Shown here: positions 10,980 through 22,595 of the stretch, piece by piece
How positions within the stretch are numbered: the stretch's first letter is position 1
How the letters are laid out: each line of letters starts with the position of its first letter
Origin: Dipteronia dyeriana
Taxonomy: Eukaryota > Streptophyta > Magnoliopsida > Sapindales > Sapindaceae
DNA: 64,000 nucleotides
Assembly (NCBI GenBank): GCA_032871835.1
Contig: CM065297.1
Coordinates: 65,769,253 to 65,833,252 of the forward strand
Direction of reading: 5' to 3'
The notes under the pieces: model-generated
Told to the model about the DNA's origin: nothing
Databases searched by the model: none
What the model saw: the letters and a program-made list of their open reading frames with translations, nothing else
Made by a program: the position numbers and the translations under genes

Positions 10980-12200
10980 TTATTGAAACCTAAATGGAGG
11001 TAACCTGCTCAAGAGTCCATTTACCTTCCTCAAATGCTCAGTAATCCAGGTGTGGTCGATAAGTTGACCCTCCATGTCTTCGAGCTTGTATGACATATTG
11101 CGGACCACCATCTTTACCAAATATGGCTCTTCCCAGTTGGGTCCTAAGACTCCATCCGACCTTTTCCAGGTGTTCAGGGTCACTTTCTGAGAACCAAATC
11201 CCCTTCCTTGAAATTATGGGCTCTTACCTTTCTATTTAAATACCTAGCAATCTTGCTCTTGTATACTTCTACTTCATCAGCTACCCAATCCTGCTTCTCT
11301 TTTAGGAGACTAGCTAGGAGCTTGACCTCCTTGCTCTCAGGTTCAAAGTGTTGTACCCTGAATGAGGTCAATTTATGCTTGATGGGAAGGACTGCTTCAA
11401 CCCCAAAGGCTAGAGAGTAGGGTGTCTCTTCGGTAGTTGTTCTGTTTGTAGTCCGGTATACCTAGAGAACCTCGGGGAGCTCATTGGCCCATTTACCTTT
11501 CTTCTACTTTAATTTTTTCTTTTACAGCTTCTTGATAGTCTTATTTGTGGATTCCACTAGCCCATTAGTCTGAAGGTTGACTACTGAAGCGAACTAGAGG
11601 TCGATTCCCAAACCTTTACAAAAGTCTTTGAATCGGGCATTATGAAATAGCTTGCCTAGGTCAGCTACAATGATGAGTGGAGTCCTGGACCTGCAAACCA
11701 CGTTGGTTTTGATTAACCTCATCGTATTCTCTTCTGAAATTTGGGAGAGAGGTCCTTCCTCAACCAACCTTGTAAAATAGTCGATTGCCACACGATAACG
11801 TACTTGGCTTGCCCATGAGTAGTAGAAAGCAGTCCGATTAGGTCGACCCCCCAAAATGGCAAAGGGGTTGAGTGAACTGAGAGATGACAGCCACTCCAGT
11901 GGTAGTTGAGTCATGTTTAAAGTCTTCTAACACGGTTCACAGGATTGTACAAAACTCTTCGCGTCTTGGTGAATTTTTGGCCAGTAATACCCCATACGGT
12001 GTACTTGATATGCTAAAGGTTCCCCACCAATGTGATTTACGCAGTCCCCTGAATGGACCTCTCTTAATTCCCAACTGGCATCGTCCAGTTGAAGGCATTG
12101 AAGTAGTGGAAGGGATTTTCCCTTTTGATAGAGGTATCCACCTACTAGGCAATACCGAACTGACAATCTTTTGACCTTTCGGGCTTGGTCAAGGTTCTCG
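10980..12200 (-). pseudogene. Integrase remnant of gypsy element A
   Basis: On the minus strand the zinc-binding H-H-C-C module is visible near 12060-11930 (HSGDCVNHIGG followed by CEPC). The catalytic core follows: AIDYF near 11780, a decayed second-aspartate block VADLGKLF near 11660 where VTDNG-type motifs are normal, and NGLVEST near 11560 supplying the glutamate. The C-terminal part at 11371-10980 has the usual FKEGDLVLRK and WEEPYLVK blocks. Several stops and frame changes separate these pieces, for example behind CEPC and behind the second-aspartate block. A functional product is excluded. The order matches the rest of element A pol. Confidence 0.8.
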
Positions 12201-12419
12201 GGAAGCTTTCCTTCCTATAGGTAAACAGCTATCGGGGTCCATCCAACAGGGCAGTCGATCCACTTGGTAAATTTCTTTACCTGCAGTTATGCTAGACTGG
12301 GAGATCACCTAGAGGGGTACTCCCTTAGGTAGAGCTTGACCTCCATTCGTAACTATCTTTGCTAAGACGTCCACCCGGTAGTTTTGTTGTCGAGGTATCT
12401 GCTCGATCCAGAATCTTTT

Positions 12420-13138
12420 AAACCTTTCCCTTAGTTACTGGATTAGCTTCTGGTAGGCTGCCATGTTACCTTCCTTGGCTTGGTAAAGTCTTTTAACTTG
12501 GTTAACAATGAGCAGTGAGTCGCCCTTGACATGCAAATAATCTACCCCAAGCTCGATGGCGACCTTCATTCCAGCTATGAGAGCTTCGTACTCTGCTTCA
12601 TTATTGGTTGCTTTAAATTCGAACCTAAAACAGTGGCAATACTTTGTTTTTTCAGGATCGATCAGTACTATGCCAGTACCTCCCTCTCCCCCTCCCCCTC
12701 CTCCTCCCCCTCCCTACCCAGATACTCTATCATTGTAAAGGGTTCAGGCTTTATAGACTTCCGGTAGTCTTCTGGCCAATTGTTGGCCTCTTGAAGTTTC
12801 TCAGGTGTTGGACCTGATGTTGCTGATGTCTCTTTGCTCGAGAGGGCTGAGAACTCAGCTATAAAGTTTGCTAGGGCTTGAGCTTTGATCGTCATTCGAG
12901 ATTTATACTTTAGGTCAAACTGGATGATCTTTAAAGCCCACATGACTAGCCATCCAGATATATCCAACCTCTGTAAAAATTGGCGGAGGGGTTGGCCCGT
13001 TACCACTGCCACTGTATAGTCTTGAAAGTAAGGACGGTGCTTCCTAGTGGAGGTAGTTCTTCTTGGGTTTGGATAGCACATGGCTGACATAGTAGATAGG
13101 TCGCTGGATCCCATCCCAGTACTTCTTGACCAAAGCAC
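12420..13138 (-). pseudogene. RNase H and archaeal-type RNase H remnants of gypsy element A
   Basis: The first half (13138 to about 12800) carries the RNase H of the polymerase, with PYFQDYTVAVVTGQPLRQFL and the connecting ALANFIAEF block. Downstream a second RNase H is recognisable: GTGIVLIDPE near 12680, ATNNEAEYEALIAG near 12600 and KGDSLLIVNQV near 12510. These correspond to the Asp-Glu-Asp active-site blocks of the archaeal-type RNase H that TAT-lineage elements carry in addition to the normal one. A poly-glycine/glutamate tract encoded around 12680-12725 (CCTCCCCC repeats on the plus strand) disrupts the start of the second domain. Confidence 0.75.
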
Positions 13139-14486
13139 CGCTTACTGCCATTTCTGGCACTGCCATGTACATATGTAATTCTTCCCCCGACATTGGTTTA
13201 ACTAACAATAGTGGGCTGGCGAGGTACTCCTTTAAGTCCTGGAAAGCTCGCTCGCAGTCCTTATCCCATTTTATGTTCCTCCCTTATTTGATTGCTTTAA
13301 AGAAGGGAAGACATTTATCCGTGGAACTCCAGATGAAGCTATTGAGCACTGCTACACGTCCTGTCAAAACTTGGACTTGTTTAAGAGTGGTAAGAGAATC
13401 TAGATTCAAGATACCTTGGATCTTTTTCGGGTTTGCCTAAATTCTCCTCTCATTCACCATGAAGCCCAAAAAATTTTCCGTTGTGTCCCTGAAAGCACAC
13501 TTGGCGGGATTCAGCAGCAGTCGGTTCTTTCTCACTATCTAGAATGTTCTACAGAAATGTTCGTGGTGTTCTTCTGCTTCCTAGGATTTGGTGATCTTAT
13601 CGTCTATGTACACCTCCAATGTTCTTCCTATCTCCGGTTTGAACAAGTGATTGACCAATCGCTGGTAGGTAGCTCACTCATTTTGAGGCCGAAAGATATT
13701 ACCTTGTAGCAATAAAGACCCTACCTCGTGATGAAGTTGGTTTTGTCTTGATCAGCGGGGTGCATCATAATCTGGTTGTACCCCAAAAACGCGTCCATGA
13801 AGTTGAGAAGCTTGTTTCAAACCAGTGGAGTCTCTCGGTTGGTCGACTTTTGGAAGAGGAATGTTATCTTTTGGACACGCCCGATTGAGGTCGGTGTAGT
13901 CGACACACATACGCCACTTCCTATTCACCTTCGTGACCATGACCACGTTGGTAATTCATTTGGGGTAGTGTACTTCTCTGATGAAGCTTGCTCTGATCAA
14001 ATTTTCCACCTTCTCTTGAACCGTAGCGTTCCTTTCGATGTTAAAATGATGCTTTTTTTACTTAACAGGCTTGAAGGTTGGCTCCACTTCTAATCGGTGA
14101 GCAGCCAATGATATCGGGATCCCTGGCATCTCGTCATGACTCCAAGAAAAGATATCGCCGAACTCTCAAAGAAGCCCGATCAAACCTTCATTCACTCTTG
14201 GATCGAGGGTAGCCCAGGCCTTGACAACCTTGGAGGGATCGTCACTTCTAAAGTGTATCTCCTCTAGCCTATCCATAGGGTGCCCGCTAGCCCATTCTCT
14301 GCTCTGCTCTTTTTCATCAAGTATCAGGTGATCATTGTCTAGATGATCAGTGGGCTCTACATCTTCCAGGGTCATCCTTAGTGCTTCCATATCTTGAATC
14401 GTCGCTACTTGAACGAACTGTTTCAAAAAAAGCTGTTGGATTGGCAAACACTGTCTAGCATTTGATAGTCGCTTGCTGGTCCCCAC
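13139..14486 (-). pseudogene. Reverse transcriptase remnant of gypsy element A
   Basis: Minus-strand translation gives the conserved RT order: the FSWSHDEMPGI block near 14140, KWRMCVDYTDLNRACPKD near 13910-13860, the ATYQRLVN block near 13670, and the catalytic LEVYIDD near 13620-13600, followed by LLLNPAKCAF and NFLGFMV. The YIDD aspartates are intact, but there are several stops and frame changes (for example behind GVQPDYDAPR), so the gene is dead. The upstream linker is cut at 14527 by the copia insertion and continues at 24210 on the far side of it. Confidence 0.85.
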
Positions 14487-14521
14487 ATACCTCTCCTATA
14501 TTGTTCCTCATTAGGAATTTC

Positions 14522-14526
14522 AAGAC
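14522..14526. repeat. Target-site duplication AAGAC, left copy
   Basis: AAGAC directly precedes the copia LTR and is repeated exactly at 24205-24209 behind the other LTR. Ty1/copia integration makes 5-bp duplications, so this marks the insertion point in element A. Confidence 0.95.
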
Positions 14527-16133
14527 TAAAAAGTCCTCTTTTATTGATTGGCTCATTTCGTGAACAACCACATTGTTGGGGTTCATGTAAGGGTAGCTTA
14601 GGCTCTCAAGACTTCAATAGAAGAAGCATCAAAGGTAAAATTATTGTGCTTACTTACTTTGAAGAGATAACTGCACACACTCACATATTCATGCATAACA
14701 TTTGATCTTATTTGTTGAGTGTTTTCTTGTGTGCATTTTAGGTTACATGACTCTTGTTGACCTATTTGCATCTTACTATGAAAGTTGTATGTCATGCTAG
14801 GCATTAAAATAGGATGAAATTTCATCACTCTTGAACTTATTGTTTTGTGCATTTGAGTGTTGAAAAATAGGCCTTGCACTTGTGGTGCGCTACTCGACCA
14901 GCGCACCTCACCAGCACAACTTTCACAGTGGACCACCGCTAGTCGTGCGCCACTGATCTGCACTGCTGCACCCATGCGTAGCTGAAATATGTAGCCGTGC
15001 GATGGTGGTGCCCTACTCATCTAGCGCATCCTCACCAGCGTAAATTTCCCAGAGAATCTGCGCTTGTGTTGCGTTGCTGGGATGCGCCACTCGACCAGCG
15101 TCTGTTTCAAAAAATAGGTTGTACGATGGTGGTACGCTGCTCGACCAACGCACGTCACCAACGCATGCAGAGGAAGCTGGAACATTTTTTCTAAAACGAC
15201 CTCACATTGATTTGATCTTATATATATATATATATATATATATAACTCAATGCCTTAAGGTCGTGAATGAGTTCAGAATATCACATTTCTTCCTTAGAAC
15301 ACATTTCAAAGGAAAAACGCTTCCAAGAACTCATTTTTAATCACTCAAAGCATTCCCATGTGCATCAAATCTTCATCTTGCATATTCTAAGTTCATCTAG
15401 AGTGCATCTATGGATAGGGTTGCTTCATCACATCTTGTTTGGTAAGTTCTTCACTATCTTCTTACAAGTTAAGTGTGTTGCTTACTAAACCATCTCATTA
15501 ATTAATTGTATTCACTTAGAATATTTCTAGATAAAAATTAGAGATTGTTGTGATGACATGATTGAGTGTTGTATTGTGATAGCTTCATAGAATTGATTGA
15601 TCTATGCTTAGCTAAGCTATTTGAACATGTCATTTAGCACTTGATATCTAGGATTGCATTAATTGTCATCTCATTATCCTAGATAAGCATATAGGGTTTC
15701 CTAGCCTTGTTTGTTCATTGAATATCATCACATATTCACTTAGAACATTTTATCTCTTCATTGAGAAGTGAGACTTGTGTTGCTTCCGGGAGTAGGTAGC
15801 TTAAAGCACAAGCATGATAAACTAGGTTCACTTATACCGGGATTAGGTAGTGGTGGAGGATTAAACCGGGATTAGGTTGTAAATCCTTTATCATTAGTGG
15901 ATTCGAGGTTCTTGTGTGGCGCACTCATCAGCCCGTGGTTTTTCCCATTTGGAGGGTTTCCACGTATATCTCAAGTGTTTTTATTATTTCCGCATTTATT
16001 ACACTTGTGGTATCTTTGTAACTAGTTAGGCGTATTTTTGTCAATTTGACTCTCAACGAAAATTGGGTAAAAGTTAATTAAAATCTATTCACCCCCCTCT
16101 AGATAAATATTACACACCATATTATTTGTTTCA
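14527..16133 (+). repeat. 5' LTR of copia element B
   Basis: It begins TAAAAAGTCC (the partner LTR begins TGAAAAGTCC, so the terminal G has mutated) and ends ATTTGTTTCA next to the primer-binding site. It aligns along its whole length with 22596-24204. Differences include a longer TA run (about 15219-15243), six C's instead of twenty near the 3' end, and many C/T or G/A changes at CpG sites in the GC-rich part. Confidence 0.95.
14873..15180 (+). repeat. GC-rich hairpin modules in the 5' LTR, decayed
   Basis: Three related modules with a GGTGGTGCGCTACTCGACCA-like core and an inverted CACCAGCG arm lie here, matching better preserved copies at 22939-23240. Many CpG dinucleotides have become TpG or CpA, which weakens the pairing compared with the other LTR. 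Confidence 0.7.
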
Positions 16134-16134
16134 A

Positions 16135-16150
16135 TTGGTATCATAGCAAG
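16135..16150 (+). promoter_or_regulatory. Primer-binding site, initiator tRNA-Met type
   Basis: TTGGTATCATAGCAAG starts one base after the LTR end. It matches TGGTATCAGAGC, the usual copia site complementary to the 3' end of initiator tRNA-Met, except for one change (G to T) in the AGAGC part. Confidence 0.9.
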
Positions 16151-16259
16151 TTCATAGACATACATAGGTGATCCTTGCTCATTTTGGTGTGTGTTGCATT
16201 TTGTTTATTTGTGTTGACCATTCATACACTTGCATTCATATCATTCATTCATAAACACA

Positions 16260-17219
16260 ATGAGTGGAAACGGTGGCAATCAGGGAGCTTCCAGCAGTAG
16301 ACCTCCACTTCTCACCGGGTTGAATTATGCCTCTTGGAAAGGCAAGATGGAGTCGTACATATGCCAAATTCATGACAGGGCATGGATGGCGGTGGAAGAT
16401 GGCTACATCCCACCCATGATGACTCCCTCAGATGGAGGAGATGATGTACTCAAACCAAAGGCTCAGTGGAATGCACAAGAGTTTGAGGTTTCAAAGTGGA
16501 ATAGAAAGGCAATGCATGCCATCCTTTATGCAATGGATGATAACAAATAAAAGTTGGTTCAAAATACTAGGATAGCTAAGGAAGCATGGGATATCCTAGA
16601 AGTTGCACATGAGGGAACCGACGTGGTTAAGGAATCGAAGCTTCAAGTTCTCCAAACGCAATTTGAATTGCTCAAGATGGATGAAAACGAGTGCTTCAAT
16701 GATTTTGAAATAAGGTTGATGGACATTGTGAACCAAAGTTATCAACTTGGTTATCCTTATTCGGATAGGAAGATCAAGCAGAAGATTATGAGATCTATAC
16801 CCGATAGGTTTGAGTCTAAGGTGACGACTTTCGAAGAAAATAGTGGTTACAAGGACATGAAGCTAAGTGAAGTGATTGGGAGGCTTCTAGCATATGAATC
16901 TAGGAAATGTCACAACCCCACACCATCAAAGAAGCAAAAAGATATTGCTTTGAAGGCCTCCAAAGTTGAGAAGGAGGAAGGTGATGACTCGGATGAAGAA
17001 ATGGTCTTACTAATGAGGAAGTTCAAGAAATTCTACAAGTCTGAAAAGAAAGGCTTTGGATCCAAAGGTCAAGACTTGAAGAAGAAGGCTCCCTTCAAGA
17101 AGTTTGAGCCTAGACAAGAGAAGACCGAGAAGAAAGGAGTTCAATGCTATGAATATGGTGGAATAGGTCACTTTGCCCCGGAATGTGCAAATCACAAGAA
17201 CAAGAAGAAGGAAAAGTGA
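16260..17219 (+). pseudogene. Gag of copia element B, N-terminal and nucleocapsid part
   Basis: The ATG at 16260 opens a frame with the copia gag signature (LLTGLNYASWKGKMESYI). An in-frame TAA at 16548-16550 interrupts it, after which the same frame continues to 17219 with the LQTQFELLKMDENE and IMRSIPDRFESKVT blocks of UBN2-type gag. Lysine-rich sequence leads to a nucleocapsid knuckle, CYEYGGIGHFAPEC, in which the second cysteine has become tyrosine (the family has C-X2-C-X4-H-X4-C). A frame change follows at the end. Gag would form the virus-like particle and bind template RNA; this copy would give only a truncated product. Confidence 0.9.
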
Positions 17220-18113
17220 TGGATGTAACATGGAGTGAAAGTGATGACTCTAATGAAGGAGATGAGTCTTCGGATGATGAAGAACTCATGGCTAGCTTCA
17301 TAGCATTTACATCCTCTCTTAGGAGCAAAGATGCTAGTGAAGAAGATAATGATAGTCAAGAAGAAGACTACTCAAGTGATGATGGATCTTCATCATAAAC
17401 AACAAATGGAAGTGTGGATAGGATGGATCTCAAGGACTACATGGCCAAGTTTGAGAGCTCAAGATTAAAGAACAAGAATGAGATCAAGAGATTAAAAGTA
17501 GAAAATCTAGACCTCTCAACTCAAGTTGACCAACTAAATGAAGAGTTGGAAAGATCTAAGAGGAGTAAAGAAGGGTTGAAGAAAGAGCTTGAAGATGCCA
17601 GAGAGTTGTTGGCCAAGATGAACTCTAGCACCAAGAAACTTGACCACATTCTAGATGTTGGAAAAAGGCCAAGTGACAAGAAGGGGCTTGGGTTTGAAGA
17701 TGACAAGATGTCCTCCACTCCAAGCAATACCATTTTTGTAAGAAGCATGAACTTCAATGGGTCCTCTTCTCATCAAACTCCTAGGAAGAAGCTTGATATA
17801 GGAGAGTGTTCAAGTAGTGCTCAAGTGAAGGTGGCACCAAAAAGCCCACATCAAGCTCATCCTACAAGGGCTCCTCAAGTTAACTTCCCTCAACCAAAAG
17901 CTCACAAAGGGAAGACACCCATCATGCAAGCTCAAGCCCAACAACAAAGAAGTAAAGCTCCTCAACAACAAGCAAGACCATGGGAAGGCTCCAATATCTC
18001 TTCAAGGATATGGTATAATTCCTAACTTTTTACCTACATGTCATTTTTGTGGCATTGATGATCACATTAGACCAAATTACTTTAGGTATATCAAATTATG
18101 TAGGATTGAAAGC
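17220..18113 (+). pseudogene. Gag C-terminal extension of copia B (acidic stretch, coiled coil, second zinc finger)
   Basis: In the next frame an acidic segment starts VTWSESDDSNEGDESSDDEE, as is common in SIRE-like gag. A TAA ends it at 17396-17398. The same frame then carries a coiled coil (about 17414-17640, with NEELERSKRSKEGLKKELE) and a Q/P-rich stretch up to a stop at 18025. A further CHFCGIDDHIRPN zinc-finger-like motif near 18040-18075 lies in another frame, so at least one shift is present. The long coiled-coil extension distinguishes this element from short-gag copia lineages. Confidence 0.75.
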
Positions 18114-18752
18114 ATGATAGAAAAGAAAAAGGCTAGAGCCATGATGCATGATCCTAAGACATCTAGAGCCATGATGCATGATCCTAAGAAACCTAGAGCC
18201 ATGATGCATGTCACTAGGAAAAGTGGAACACCTTTGCATGATCCTAGGACATTTAGAGCCCATGTACCATTGACCACTAGGAAGAAAAATACTGCACCTA
18301 GGTGGATTAGAAAGGATGAACACATTTACCATGTTGCACAAATTGCGTTGAAAGCTCATTCTTGTGATTTTTGGTACTTAGATAGTGGGTGCTCTAGGCA
18401 GATGACTGGAAATAAGAGTTTCTTTGAGACTCTTGTGATGGAGGAGGGAGGAAATGTCACATTTGGTGATGGATCCAAAAAGAAGGTCAAAGGAAAGGGA
18501 ACCATTTCCATTCCCATATTGCCTTCCTTGTCCAATGCTTTGTATGTTGATGGTCTAAAAGCCATTTTGATAAGCATTTCACATCTTAGTGATGATGGAC
18601 TCTCCGTCTTGTTTAGGAAAAATGATTGTTCTATCCTATTGCCTAATGGACAAACCTTGTTAAAAGGTATGAGGTCTAGTGACAATTGCTATTGTCTTGA
18701 GGCTATAAGTGTGGCTTGTAATGTGTCCAATGATGAACAAATAGAGTTGTAG
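18114..18752 (+). pseudogene. Protease region of copia element B
   Basis: The frame starts with four imperfect repeats of RAMMHDPKTS type (about 18136-18260). The aspartic protease follows, with WYLDSGCSRQMTG (D-S-G active site) near 18370-18410, then FGDGSKKKVKGKGTI and the ILISISHLSDDG block, as in copia proteases. A TAG at 18750-18752 separates it from integrase, which continues in the same frame. The product would cleave the polyprotein. Confidence 0.85.
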
Positions 18753-19580
18753 CATGAAAGACTTGGTCATATGAACTTTAGGGATTTAAGAATCTTAGAT
18801 AAGTTCAATGTTGTGCGAGGCCTTCCCAAGCTTGGGAAAAAGGTTAATGGTGTTTGTGGACCTTGCCAACAAGGGAAGCAAACCAAAAATATGCACAAAA
18901 AGGGCAAGTATATAACCACCAAAGAACCTCTAGAGCTTCTCCACATGGATCTTATAGGTCCTATGCAAACCGAAAGTTTAGGTGGAAAGAAATATATTTT
19001 TGTGTGTGTAGATGACTTCTCTAGGTACACATGGACTTATTTCCTTATAGAAAAATCTGAAACTTTTGACAAGTTTAAAATGCTTTGTTCTAAAATTCAA
19101 AATGAAATGAACTCCAAGATTAAAAGCATTAAGAGAATTAGGAGCGACCATGGGAAGGAATTTGAGAATGCCCACTTTGAAAACTTTTGCTATAGTCTAG
19201 GCATTTCTCATGAGTTTTCGGCTCCTAAGGCACCTCAACAAAATGGAGTTGTTGAGAGGAAAAATAGAGTTCTTCAAGAAATGGCCCGTGTGATATTGCT
19301 TAGCAACAGTGTTCCTAGGAATTTTTGGGCCGAGGCCGTTAATACTGCTTGCTATATAGGAAATAGAGTCTTCCTTAGGCTCCACACTAGGCAAACCTCC
19401 TATAAGTTATGGAAAGGTAGGAAGCCAAATGTTATCTACTTCCACACCTTTGGAAGCAAATGCTACATTTTGAATGATCGTGATCAACTTGGCAAATTTG
19501 ATGCTAAGAGTGATAAGGGTATCTTCATTGGCTATGCCTTGAATAGTAAAGCTTATAGAGTTTTTAATCTAAGAATAGGA
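18753..19580 (+). pseudogene. Integrase of copia element B, catalytic residues present
   Basis: Immediately behind the stop codon the zinc-binding module reads HERLGHMNF...CGPCQQGKQ (H-H-C-C). The core has HMDLIGPM, RSDHGKEF and QNGVVERKNR, giving an intact D-D-E triad, followed by FWAEAVNTACYI and the copia-typical GSKCYILNDRDQLGKFD and GIFIGYA blocks. The frame is lost near 19575, where the downstream RT continues in another frame. The enzyme would insert cDNA into the genome. Only the stop before it and the shift after it visibly damage this domain. Confidence 0.9.
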
Positions 19581-19585
19581 CTGCA

Positions 19586-21414
19586 ATGGAATCATCTAAT
19601 ATTGTCATTGATGATACTAGGCTCAAATCTATTGATCATGAGGATGAGGTAGATTTAGTTGGTGACTCCCCATTGGAGAAAGTAATTGATATCTCTAATG
19701 TTGAAAAGGCTAATCTTGATGATGACATAGCACAACTTAGTGATAGGATTCCTCACTTGGACTCAAAAGAACCTGCTCCATGGGTTAGGAAACTTCATGA
19801 AAAAGATGACATTATTGGTGAAGTTAGTGAGGGTGTTAGGACTAGGCATCAAATGGCCAATCTTATTAGCTTCACTTACTACATCTCTCAAATAGAACCC
19901 AAAAAAATTGATGAAGCCTTAAAAGATGAATTTTGGGTTCTTGCCATGCAAGAAGAGCTTAACCAATTAGAAAGGAATGAGGTTTGGACTCTAGTTCATA
20001 AGCCTAAGAACACCAATGTGATAGGCACCAAGTGGGTACATAGGAACAAATCCGATGAGGATGGCAACATTGTACGAAACAAGGCTAGGCTTGTAGCACA
20101 ATGATTCTCTCAAATTGAGGGTATTGACTTTGAGGAGACATTTGCTCCCGTTGCTAGGATTGAGTCCATTAGGCAATGATTCTCTCAATGATTCTTTCAA
20201 ATTATATCAAATGGATGTTAAGAGTGCCTTCCTCAATGGTTTCTTGTAAGAAGAAGTGTTTGTTGAGCAACCCAAAGGGTTTGTGGATCCTCACCACCCT
20301 AATCATGTCTATCACCTCAAGAAAGCTTTGTATGAGTTGAAACAAGCACCTAGGGCTTGGTATGAGCGTCTCACTCAATTTCTCATAGATAGTGGCTACA
20401 CTAGGGGTAGTGTTGACAAGACTCTATTCATCAAGAAAAACAAGGATGAGCTCTTAATAGCTCAAATCTATGTTGATGATATAGTCTTTGGCTCCACCAA
20501 TGACACCAAAGTCCAACAATTTGTTGATTTCATGTCTCATGAATTTGAGATGAGTCTTGTTGGTGAGTTAAGTTACTTTCTAGGTTTACAAATTAAGCAA
20601 ATGGATGATGGGATTTTAATATCTCAAGCTAAGTATACCAAAAACCTAGTGAAGAAATTTGGCCTTGAAAGTGCCAAACATTGTGATACACCCATGAGTA
20701 CCACTTTGAAGCTAAGCATGGATGCTAGTGGTAAAAGTGTGGACCAAACTTTATATCGTGGCATGATTGGAAGCTTGCTCTATTTGACCTCAAGTAGGCC
20801 TGATATCTCCTTTAGTGTGGGTGTGTGTGCTAGGTACCAAGCGGATCCTACGGAGTCTCATCTCTCTTCTGTTAAGAGAATGATTCAATATGTGAATGGG
20901 ACATCCAACTATGGGATTTGGTACTCTTTTAACATTAATGCTAGTCTTGTAGGCTTTAGTGATGTAGATTGGGCAGAAAATTATGATGATAGGAAAAATA
21001 CATCGAGCAGTTGCTTTTTCCTTGGGAACAACCTTGTCTTTTGGTTTTGCAAGAAGCAAAATTCGATTTCCTTATCCACGGCTGAGGCCGAATACATTTC
21101 TGCTGGGAGTGGATGCACACAATTCCTTTGGATGAAGCAAATGCTAGTCGACTATAGATTCAATCAAGGTACTCTTACTCTCTTTTGTGATAACATGAGT
21201 GCAATTAACATTTCAAAGAATCCGGTTCAGCATTCTAGGACTAAGCATATTGACATCCGTCATCATTTCATTAGAGAACTAGTTTAGAGCAAATGCATTG
21301 TACTTGAGCATATAGGTACAAATGATCAACTAGTGGATCTATTTACTAAACCCTTAGATGCTACTCGATTCAAGGCTTTTAGTAGATCTATTGGGATTTG
21401 TTTAATGGAGTGAT
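19586..21414 (+). pseudogene. Reverse transcriptase/RNase H of copia element B
   Basis: The linker and fingers (ALKDEFWVLAMQEELNQLERN, NVIGTKWVHRNK) end at a TGA at 20102-20104. Between about 20170 and 20215 the expected sequence is shortened and replaced by a repeated AATGATTCTCTCAATGATTC-like tract. The palm resumes with VEQPKGFVDPHHPNHVYHLK, KQAPRAWYERL and intact catalytic YVDD near 20475. RNase H follows, with FSDVDWA, LSTAEAEYIS, CDNMSAI and RTKHIDIRHHFI. A TAG at 21285-21287 comes shortly before the natural end at 21414. The most conserved residues are intact, suggesting loss of function is not very old. Confidence 0.9.
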
Positions 21415-22580
21415 GTGTTGTGGTCTTTGACCCCATATGGGGAACTCAAGCAAAGAGAGCTATTGTATACTTGTTGCATGCAATTTTTTCTTAAAAATAT
21501 GTTTATGCCTCTTTATTGACTGCTTGAGTATCTTGGTTGCACTTATAGTATATTGTATTTTCTTAAATAAGTGTGAACATTGCTTTAATTACAATCCATG
21601 TCATATTTATGTTCAAACATGCATTTTTGGACTAGGAGATATACATTGGAAGTACATGTTAAATGACCTATAATTATCTCCATGACATGATGATTCTTAA
21701 ATGACATGCTAATGAAAAATGATAAAGCATGAATTGATGATTGCAATTGTTAAATGCAACACATTGTGTGAAAATGCTAGTGAGACTAAAATGTTTAATC
21801 CATGTATCTCTTTCTTTATTAGTTGAACATGGCTATTATCATAAGGGTATCCTCCCGAAAAAATCAAATAGGGTGCAAAGTTGCTCATGCCATGTTTAGT
21901 TTATAAAGTTGGATATAGTGCCTTTAAAAATTGATATTTATAATAACTCTATATCCTTGCTTCGCTCATGACAAATGGTGAAATTGGTTTGAATTATATT
22001 AGAAACCTTTGTCATTTGCTTTACCAAATACCATTTTTTTTGGACTTGAATGCAACATGTCTTGTATGCAAAGCATTTTTTTTTTATTCACACATTGTCT
22101 CTCAAATAAATCTCTTTGTGTCTCTTCTAGCAATTGAGATTACATAAATGTGGCTTATATAATTATGCAACAATCTTGTATGCTCTTTTCTTTCTTTGCC
22201 TTAAGTGACTCGGCTGGGGACTTCTCCTTTGTCTATATCATGACAAAAATGGGGAGTAGCATTGACCTAGCATTGTGTGTTGGCTTTGAGGGGGAGCATT
22301 GCTTGTTTGAGGGGGAGCATTGCATGAGAATTTCATGATATCATACTCATATTTCTAAATGCAAATGCTTTTGTTTTATATTCACTTGATCATCTCACAT
22401 GCACTTAGTTTGGAAACAGTATTTGTGCTTGCCTTGTGTGTAGGGTTGATAGTTCTACAAGAGATTGAAGACTTGAAGTTTTTTTTTTATGTTATCTCTT
22501 TGTAATGTAGAATATCTTCCCGGTGTTTTTCTATTTTGTTTTGTGAGGATCAATGTGAGTGGTGGTTTTAGCATGAAATA
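21415..22580 (+). other. Post-pol region of copia element B
   Basis: About 1.17 kb without a supported gene. Short GGGGAG or GGGGGAGCATTGC motifs occur near 22251, 22290 and 22309, resembling repeated polypurine tracts; the last two form a direct repeat (TGAGGGGGAGCATTGC). SIRE elements may carry an env-like frame here, but none is visible. Confidence 0.6.
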
Positions 22581-22595
22581 GCCAAATGGGGAGAT
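22581..22595 (+). promoter_or_regulatory. Polypurine tract of copia element B
   Basis: GCCAAATGGGGAGAT ends directly before the TG of the 3' LTR. This AATGGGGAGATTG form is standard for plant copia elements and primes plus-strand DNA synthesis. Confidence 0.85.

Noticed and set aside
21437..21673. Env-like gene behind copia B pol
   Set aside because: The 78-residue hydrophobic frame lacks the length, signal or coiled-coil features of SIRE env-like genes.
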